Source of the DNA: Rusavskia elegans
Lineage: Eukaryota; Ascomycota; Lecanoromycetes; Teloschistales; Teloschistaceae
Length of the DNA stretch: 64,000 nucleotides
Assembly (NCBI GenBank): GCA_011316305.1
Contig: SAUG01000040.1
Coordinates: forward strand, 1-64,000
Direction of reading: 5' to 3'
Shown here one piece after another: positions 57,809 through 64,000 of the stretch (its first letter is position 1; every line of letters begins with the position of its first letter). The translations under genes and the position numbers were made by a program. Below the pieces are notes generated by a model, which saw nothing but the letters and a program-made list of their open reading frames with translations, made no database searches and had not been told where the DNA came from.

Positions 57809-58442
57809 GTGTTATGTAGATGTTTTGTGGTGTCTCCTGATATAACTGATTCTGAACGAACCCAGTGATAGCTCCGACGGTTCAGCTGGCTGTACAGTCA
57901 AGAAGATGGTATTCGGCGGTCGTGGATAGGGGCTATTTGGCAATGAGGATGGAAGTGGCTCAAAGGTGTTTGTTGTCTGACTCCACTGAGGCTCCTCTGA
58001 CATCATGGCGCGGCTCTGAAGCGCGTTGCCACGTCATGCAGGAAAGAGATCACGTGCTCTCAACTTGGTTTATTCCAACGTCCGAACTCGTATGGGATAA
58101 AGTATATGCAACTGTCCATTGGTCTTTTCCCGCTTCATCTAGACTAGAATACAAACTGGTATGGATCGCCGAAGATGCACTTATGATGCTCTTGAAGGAG
58201 ATGCAACCTTCTCGCCACCACATCGCCAGGAGCAACAATGACATCTGCAACTCCACAGATCTCTCTTGTCTCCCATAGAACCCTTATTTCGAACAGCAAT
58301 TCACTAAGATGTATGACGTGAGAAAGAAACAATATTTTATGACTCGGTAGAATGCCGAAAAAGTCATGTCGCTGAACGAATCGCTGAACGAATCGCACTC
58401 GCTAAAGGGCGGCTTCGCAAAAGGATTTCAGCCGTCAGAATA
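57809..58442. other. intergenic: NCR1 promoter and 3' flank of the DUF2433 gene
   Basis: Both neighbours are on the minus strand. A CACGTG box lies at about 58053, some 245 bp upstream of the NCR1 start. It could bind a bHLH factor, but one such hexamer is not evidence of regulation. Confidence 0.4.
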
Positions 58443-60919
58443 TTATTGCGTGCTCCCACCGGACGGGGCAGCTGGTGCCGGTGCCGATGTTGGTGCAGCT
58501 GCAGATGTGTCGGCTTTGTCGTTCGAAGGTGCCGATGAGGTGCCTCCTGGAGTTTTGTCATCTCCGCCAGTCTTGTTGAAGCTGCCTCGTCCGCCTCCTC
58601 GTCCACCTCGAGTGCCGCGATCTCCACCGCGACCACGACTGCCTCTTGTGAATCCTCCTCGACCACGGCCGCCTTCGCTATCGCTGGCACCGCTCTGGTA
58701 GCCGCCTCGAGAGGTACTGTTGGCCCCACCACGGTTACTGGCCTGCCATGCGCCCGCCCCTTGGCCCTGGTTGTCTCGCTGGAAATTACGGGGTCCACGA
58801 TCTTCATACCACTTGATGTTGGGTTTTCGCTGACCATCTGGACCAGGTACAGAGGTTTTTTTGTGCTCGACAGGTTGGCGCTCGTATGCAGACTTGGCTG
58901 ATTCATGGTCCTGGAAATGAGCAACGAAGGCTTTACCGAATTTGTCTACCTTGGTGATTTTTGCACGGTCTTCTTCGGCGAACAGCTGCCGGACCGCGTC
59001 CTCGTTCTCCAGGTTGTGTATGAACAGACCTGTGCTTGGCTTTTTCTCGGCTGCGGGCGAGGCCGGTTTGGGTGCCGGAGAGGTAGCAGCCTTGTCCGCG
59101 AGTGTCGAACCGTTGCGCACTTCGTTAGCTTGTGTGGTTGCCGGTTTATCAGCAGGTGTTGGCATGTTGACGCTCGCAGTAGAATTCGTCGGCTGTGGCG
59201 TGGCAGGCTTGACCTGGGCAGGGGTAGCCTGGGAAGCCGCTTGTGGGGGACCTTGTCGAGAAGGTCCTTTATCCTGCTGGGAACGTGTCTGAGCAGGAGG
59301 CGCTGATTGCTGCTGACTTGATTGTGGCTGTTGGGGCCGAGGCTGTTGCTGATTTTGATTCTGATTCTGGTTTTGATTTTGATTCTGGTTCATGTGCTGG
59401 CCTGGTTGTGCAGACGGTGCCGCCGAAGGACGGTTGGCCCCAGGTCCGCTGGGAGGACCCATAGCATTACCACCTTGCATGACGGCGTTTGTCGGTCCAC
59501 CTTGGGCAGGAGCCTGTACTGGTTGGGTGACAGGTGGCTTGCCACCAGTTCCACGATGAGCGAAGTTGAACCCTTGTGCTTTCATCTCTGTACCAATTCT
59601 CCCAGCTTCTACCTCCAGCACCAAGTAGCCGAACGCTGCGTCTGCTAGGTTGAAGTTCCACATATTTTTGAAAGCGCTCTCATCCACGTTGCCGCCCGCC
59701 GCTTGCCCCGGAGCTGCTCCTCCGAATGGATTACCACCGTTGGCAACTGAGGGCATCTTGTTGACGATATCTAGGGCGTTGTTTAGTAAGGTCTGCTGGG
59801 GCTCATTCTGCGCTACAGCAGGCTCGACCTCTGTCTTGACGGTTTCCCAGACGTCGTTGAAGGAGGCCTTCGAAGCAGCGAGCTTGCCGCGATAATGATC
59901 CAGGGTAGGGTTGACACTAAATTCGTTGTACGAGCTTCCGTAGCGGAAATGCAACCCGGCTGAGATGGAAAAGTCGGCCTTCAATGTGACGGACAGTTGA
60001 TTGAGGAGCCCTTCTCGTGCAGGTGAGGCGTGAGTCACGAATACGCGGGTCTCGGTAGGATCATAGACGCGGTTGGCGGTGTCCACGAGTTCTCCCATCT
60101 GCAAAAGGGTGGTCCACATGGTGCCTTGGCCTCCAGCAATGGTTGTTCGACCTTCGCCATTGTCGAAAAGCTTGTGCATGACGACAGCTCCACCTAAACC
60201 AAGCACGCGAAGCTTGATCCCACCTACTTCCAGTAGCCTTGAGCTAGCCTCGTCGATGATGTGTAGTTTATCAACCTTATATTCACCCGACCGGAACTTT
60301 TCGAGGACCCTAACATCTTCGCAAGCACCCCATACGGTGTACACCGGGACGTCTAGGGTGAATTGTTTGTTGATGAACATTGGCAACTCGGAGAGCACCA
60401 ACTCATGTGGCGAAAAGCGCTGCTTGAGACTGTTCTGTTGAGGCTGGTTTGTTTGGATGATGCGCTTCGTGCTTTCTGAAAGTAGTGGAGAATACTGGGC
60501 GACATGCTTCAGAGTCCTACGCATGTTTAGGAAGGCCGTCAAGATCGCAGGATTGTAACACGTACTTATCTGCGATCCGATCGAGCGAGGTATCATCGTA
60601 AAAACCAAAGTCACCAGTATGAATGATCTGATCAGCTCTGGCTTGCTTGGCAAGGTCGTTGAGGGACTTGAGGTTGCCTGCGAGATAGCAGACGATATTA
60701 GCCTGCTTGCTTTGCATCGACATGCGAGGAGATCATACCTCGGACATCGGCCACGCAAAGTATGCGGATTCCGCCGCTCTGGATGATGCGTCCGTTGTTA
60801 GGAAGGTAGTTTGGTCCTGAGGCGCCCCCAGGACCCATGCCTGGGCCGTTATAGGCTCCATTTGAGAGGTGGTTGTGATTGTAGTTGTTGGAGCGTGGCT
60901 GCACTTTGTTAGAGGGCAT
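58443..60919 (-). CDS. DUF2433-type metallophosphoesterase with RNA-binding-like low-complexity tail
   Basis: Three exons: 60919-60739, 60677-60566 and 60516-58443, giving 788 residues. Joins read ILCVADVRG/NLKSLNDLA and RIADK/TLKHVAQYS. The calcineurin-like core has D-x-R-G-N in place of D-x-H-G-N, then HTGDFGFYDD, later VYTVWGACEDV and RVFVTHASP. This is followed by a Gln/Asn/Pro-rich tract with QN repeats (about residues 430-500), an Ala/Pro/Thr linker, an RRM-like segment (GLFIHNLENEDAVRQLF and KAFVAHF) and an RGG-rich C-terminus. The mix of RRM-like and RGG parts suggests RNA binding and condensate-type behaviour; this is inference. An alternative start uses a 9-nt exon (60986-60978, MAS) spliced over a gtgagt...tgcag intron to PRSNN. 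Confidence 0.85.
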
Positions 60920-61921
60920 CGCGGAGGTTTGTAGGTGAGAGTGTATGCAGCAAGAATTGCATGAAATGAGTACTCACAGAAGCCATGGAAGGCAGCAAAC
61001 AGAAGAGGGCCTTTAGTGGACGTAGATGGGGAGTCTCAGTTTGTGGGGAAGTCGCAAAGGGGTATCTTGAAAGATCAGAAAACGGAAAGAGCTGCTGGTT
61101 AGGAGGGGAGGAGTTTTGGGGAGTCCGAAATCGTCCAAGAGTAATCAGAGGTCGAAAATTCCGAGGAGCAAGTATGGCTTATTAATACGTGCCAAGCTGC
61201 TAGATAAGCGCCCATTGGTGACTTCCAATATCAGATTTTTGGTTCATCGTCTATCTTGACATGAATGAAGAAGCCTGCTTCTCGGATGAGGCATGAGAAA
61301 ACATGATGCACCATCCAACTGCAACTTGGAATGAACTATCGGTGCATGAGACACAGAGTGTGGCCTGCGGCTGTGCCGGGCTGCCGCGCTTCCTCATCAC
61401 TCACTACCCGAGGTCAACTGCGTTTGCCCTGCAAACCCAATCCATCCAAGTCAGTAACTTTGGAGAATTATGCTCTCTCGAAGACGAGAAGAATACTACA
61501 GTACATATCTGTTGACTTCTCGCTTCCCTTTTGTCTGCATCCCGCTTTTTCTGCATCTCGAATCGTCCGAGTCATGCTGAACATAATGCCGAAGAAGTTC
61601 TATTGTTGTCGTGACGGTTGTAAGGCTGCCCTGCGTAGTAGACTGACTCATTACTCTCCTTGATGTTATTCATATCCTTGATCGTGACAGCGCCATGTTG
61701 TCCATTTATAAGCCTCGTCGGGCCACTTTCTTCAGTTCCTAAAGCATCGACAGCTTCGCTCTTAAACGCTCGGGGTACCCTGCTTGATCCTCCAGCCTAC
61801 GATTCTTGATAATCCGGTCCCAATTAATGCAACTCGTCTGCCCAGCTACTGTCGATAAAGCTCCGAATCTTTGAAACCTGAGGTGCTCCTTTGCGAAGCT
61901 TATCATCTCAGGCTATCCACC
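60920..61921. other. divergent intergenic region
   Basis: Probable promoters of the DUF2433 gene and the kinase gene. It may include the 5' mini-exon at 60978-60986. No other gene recognised. Confidence 0.45.
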
Positions 61922-63075
61922 ATGACGGTCAAAACATCACGTCCTCCACCTTTCAAAGAAGACATTAGTCACAAGGTAGTTTGACAGCTATTAGGTGGAT
62001 AAATAGGTTCTGACGATTGCAGTTCCAACTCGCCGATTCCCATAATCTTGGTGGCCATGGGTGCTTCAATGCTGGTGTATTTGTCGTTAGGCGCATAACT
62101 ACTGGGGAAACTATGGTCCAGAAACGATACAAGACAGAGGACATCAAAAACGGTACCGCCGAGTTTGAAATGAAGGTATTGAGGAAATATAGGCACAACA
62201 ACATCGTCGAATACCTTTGTGGTTTCATCGATGAGACGACTTATCGGGAACCCGTCGCAAGTCTATTCATGGAGTACTGTGACCGAGGTAACGTCAATGA
62301 TGTCCTCAAGGAGCATCATATGCTAGACAAACCTTTGTCCGAGAAGAAAGTCTGGCACATTGCCATAGGGCTTGTCAACGCGGTGGCGTTCCTACAATAT
62401 GGTGTTCGAGATGCATGCTTCCACCCTGAGCCACCAAAGCCAAATTGGACAGGAGTACTACATCGAGACATCAAACCCGACAATATATTTTTATGCAGTC
62501 AGCCCGGTGAGCCACTACCACGGGTCGTTCTCGGTGATTTCGGGCAAGGATATATCATGAACGATGATGGTAAATGGCAAGTATTGTTCCTAGCCTTGGT
62601 ATTCTTTCTAAGAAACAGTGCTTTATTGGGAGTAGAGACACGACTCAGCCCAAGTTCATCCTGGAACATCCGAATGGAGCGATGCTAATCTTGACCTCTT
62701 CTTAGGGGCCGCCAATATATGGCTGGCAACATATCAACAGCGCCACCTGAAGTCAATGCAGGTGGCCTGTGTGCCTATACCTTCGCCGGCGATGTTTATG
62801 CTGTCGGCGTAACCATACGTATTATATGTACGGAGACAACACAAGCCGGCCAAGCCGGCTTCCAACGTGGAAGCTACTACTCGGACGTCATGAGTGTAGC
62901 CATCTCCACATTGACCCGAGCTGCTCAATCCCAACGACCACGAATGGATGTTTTTGGAAGCCGCATGCCAGAGTGGCGACACCAAGCATTATCGATAGGC
63001 TCACATCACCGAGCTGGTCCTCCATACCAGGATTTCATGCAACCCCAAAATCCGCATGGTTGGGGTCGCTGGTAG
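61922..63075 (+). CDS. NEK-like protein kinase, short
   Basis: Three exons: 61922-61975, 62023-62576 and 62706-63075, giving 325 residues. Kinase marks in order: a weak glycine loop LGGHGCFNAGVF, VQKRYK with the ATP-binding Lys, FEMKVLRKYRHNNIVEY with the helix-C Glu, VLHRDIKPDNIFL (HRD, about residue 165), VVLGDFGQG (DFG, about 190), and TAPPEVN in the APE position with YTFAGDVYAVGVTI in helix F. All catalytic residues are present, so activity is plausible. To keep the frame, intron 2 must be GC-AG (TG/GCAAGT...tcttag/G); GT donors nearby give stops. There is little beyond the catalytic domain. Fungal genomes carry many such lone kinases with unknown targets. Confidence 0.75.
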
Positions 63076-63353
63076 GTGATGCTTTGACTGAGAGCCAGGC
63101 CTATCGTATTATTTTGCTTTGCAGAAGACTTAGGGCTCAAGGAGATGAGGAAAGGGTTAGCAATCAAAGGCGCAGATGAGAGAAAGATTACCATGCCTCT
63201 TGACATTGGTTTTCAACAGCATGCAGCATTAACAGTTGTTTGGGTGTATCATTCACAACAGAACAGAATTCAGGGAAATTTCATGTACGATTCTCAAGAC
63301 ATCTCACCCAGATCTTGACATCTCTCTCTTGTCGTCCCTCTTGATATCTACCC
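63076..63353. other. 3' flank of the kinase gene
   Basis: No feature recognised. Confidence 0.45.
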
Positions 63354-63743
63354 ATGCCAAAAAATAGCGAATTGTGTCACCACCCGTACGAGCTTGTAGA
63401 GGTCCCTGATACATCGGATCTTATTCGCTCAACCGTCGTAGATGCATCAAGTATGATTCTCCCGACCAAACCTCCTTTGATGGAATACCATGGCCGCTAC
63501 GAGAGCTCGCACATGGTCACGGGTGCAGCCGGGGACGTCTCAGCAGCTCTGCCGCCTACGGCCATCCGACTGCATCAGAATCATCGCCAAGACAGCTCTT
63601 GGCCACCCGGAAGCCATCATACCAGAAAAATGGTAATGGAAAGACGTTGTCGCGCGCCAAGGCCAGCTCGTATGCGTGTATCGCATAAGCTGGCTGACGA
63701 AATGTCGACGCAGTCAGGCAGCTATGCAACAAAAGCAAAATAA
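63354..63743 (+). CDS. hypothetical small protein
   Basis: A 129-codon frame preceded by a CT-rich leader-like stretch (tctctctcttgtcgtccc). The first 90 codons look natural (HPYELVEVPDTSDLIRSTVV), the rest is basic and shuffled-looking. No domain, signal peptide or helix bundle. It may be the first exon of a gene or not a gene at all. Confidence 0.3.
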   Translation: MPKNSELCHHPYELVEVPDTSDLIRSTVVDASSMILPTKPPLMEYHGRYESSHMVTGAAGDVSAALPPTAIRLHQNHRQDSSWPPGSHHTRKMVMERRCRAPRPARMRVSHKLADEMSTQSGSYATKAK

Positions 63744-64000
63744 TACAACCAAAAGGAATAGAAGAAGAGAATGGGGGTCCAGTGTCTTCTAATGGGTTCG
63801 GATGAGGCATTTCTCTTCTGCCCTCGTGCGCATGTACGAAGATCGCGAAGGGAGCCCTCGGAAGCAGCTCACACCGTCACAGCCGCTCTTCCGTCCATGA
63901 ACCTTGTCTCTTCCCCGTCTTTTTATTCCCCGATGATTCGTGAGGGTTGGCTGGGGCACCCGAGGGGGTTCGCGACGGTTCGAAAGTCAATCGCCAGAGA
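63744..64000. other. window end, nothing recognised
   Basis: No coding or repeat signal identified. Confidence 0.4.

Noticed and set aside
58048..58060. CACGTG box upstream of NCR1 as a sterol-regulated SREBP site
   Set aside because: A single hexamer; similar CACGTG boxes occur elsewhere in the window (about 13735, 42450, 44307) away from sterol genes.
58366..60441. Plus-strand frames over the DUF2433 gene
   Set aside because: They mirror the Gln/Asn/Pro and RGG low-complexity codons; no independent coding evidence.
1..64000. tRNA, rRNA genes or CRISPR arrays
   Set aside because: I scanned by eye for T-arm (GGTTCGANTCC-like) sequences, 5S-like blocks and regular spacer arrays and found none that fold or repeat properly.

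Overview
The window looks like nuclear DNA of a filamentous ascomycete. Genes have short introns (about 50-130 nt) with CTNAC-type branch sites, and the protein families are typically fungal: a HET domain, a PTH11/rhodopsin-like 7TM protein, DUF4419, a DUF2433 phosphoesterase and a mucin-like one-pass sensor. About 8 kb is AT-rich, stop-saturated and marked by C-to-T / G-to-A change, the signature of repeat-induced point mutation (RIP). Class Dothideomycetes is my inference from the overall look of the genes, not something the sequence proves. I see no tRNA, rRNA or CRISPR.

Layout. 0-10.8 kb: the tail of a GPI-anchor-like protein at a poly-C contig edge, a short HET-domain gene, a 347-bp hAT-like MITE, a conserved ascomycete protein with a C2H2-like tail, an unusual E2-ubiquitin-conjugating-fold/F-box fusion, and a five-exon rhodopsin-domain membrane protein. 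10.8-13.5 kb: a MITE and two decayed genes, a trypsin-like protease and a DUF4419 protein. 13.9-27 kb: a one-pass membrane sensor, a secreted SnoaL/NTF2-like protein, a fusion of a phosphopantothenoylcysteine-decarboxylase-like flavoprotein domain to ankyrin-like repeats, DBF4 (regulatory subunit of the Cdc7 replication kinase), a YJU2B/CCDC130-type splicing factor and an unknown charged protein.

27-53.8 kb is an accessory, gene-poor block. It holds a decayed coding region (29.4-32.9 kb), an approximately 8-kb RIP-degraded Ty3/Gypsy chromovirus (about 34.3-42.4 kb) with two further insertions inside it, several terminal-inverted-repeat elements, and coding-looking debris. One MITE family occurs three times in near-complete form (10.8, 34.1 and 43.1 kb) and once as a core fragment (48.5 kb).

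53.8-63.1 kb is conserved again: NCR1/NPC1 (vacuolar sterol export), a DUF2433 phosphoesterase with an RNA-binding-like low-complexity tail, and a small NEK-like kinase. The conserved genes are housekeeping and show no sign of acting as one pathway. The candidates most worth a second look are the E2/F-box fusion, the flavoprotein/ankyrin fusion, the non-canonical introns (AT-AG in the YJU2B gene, GC-AG in the kinase) and the stratified transposon nest.
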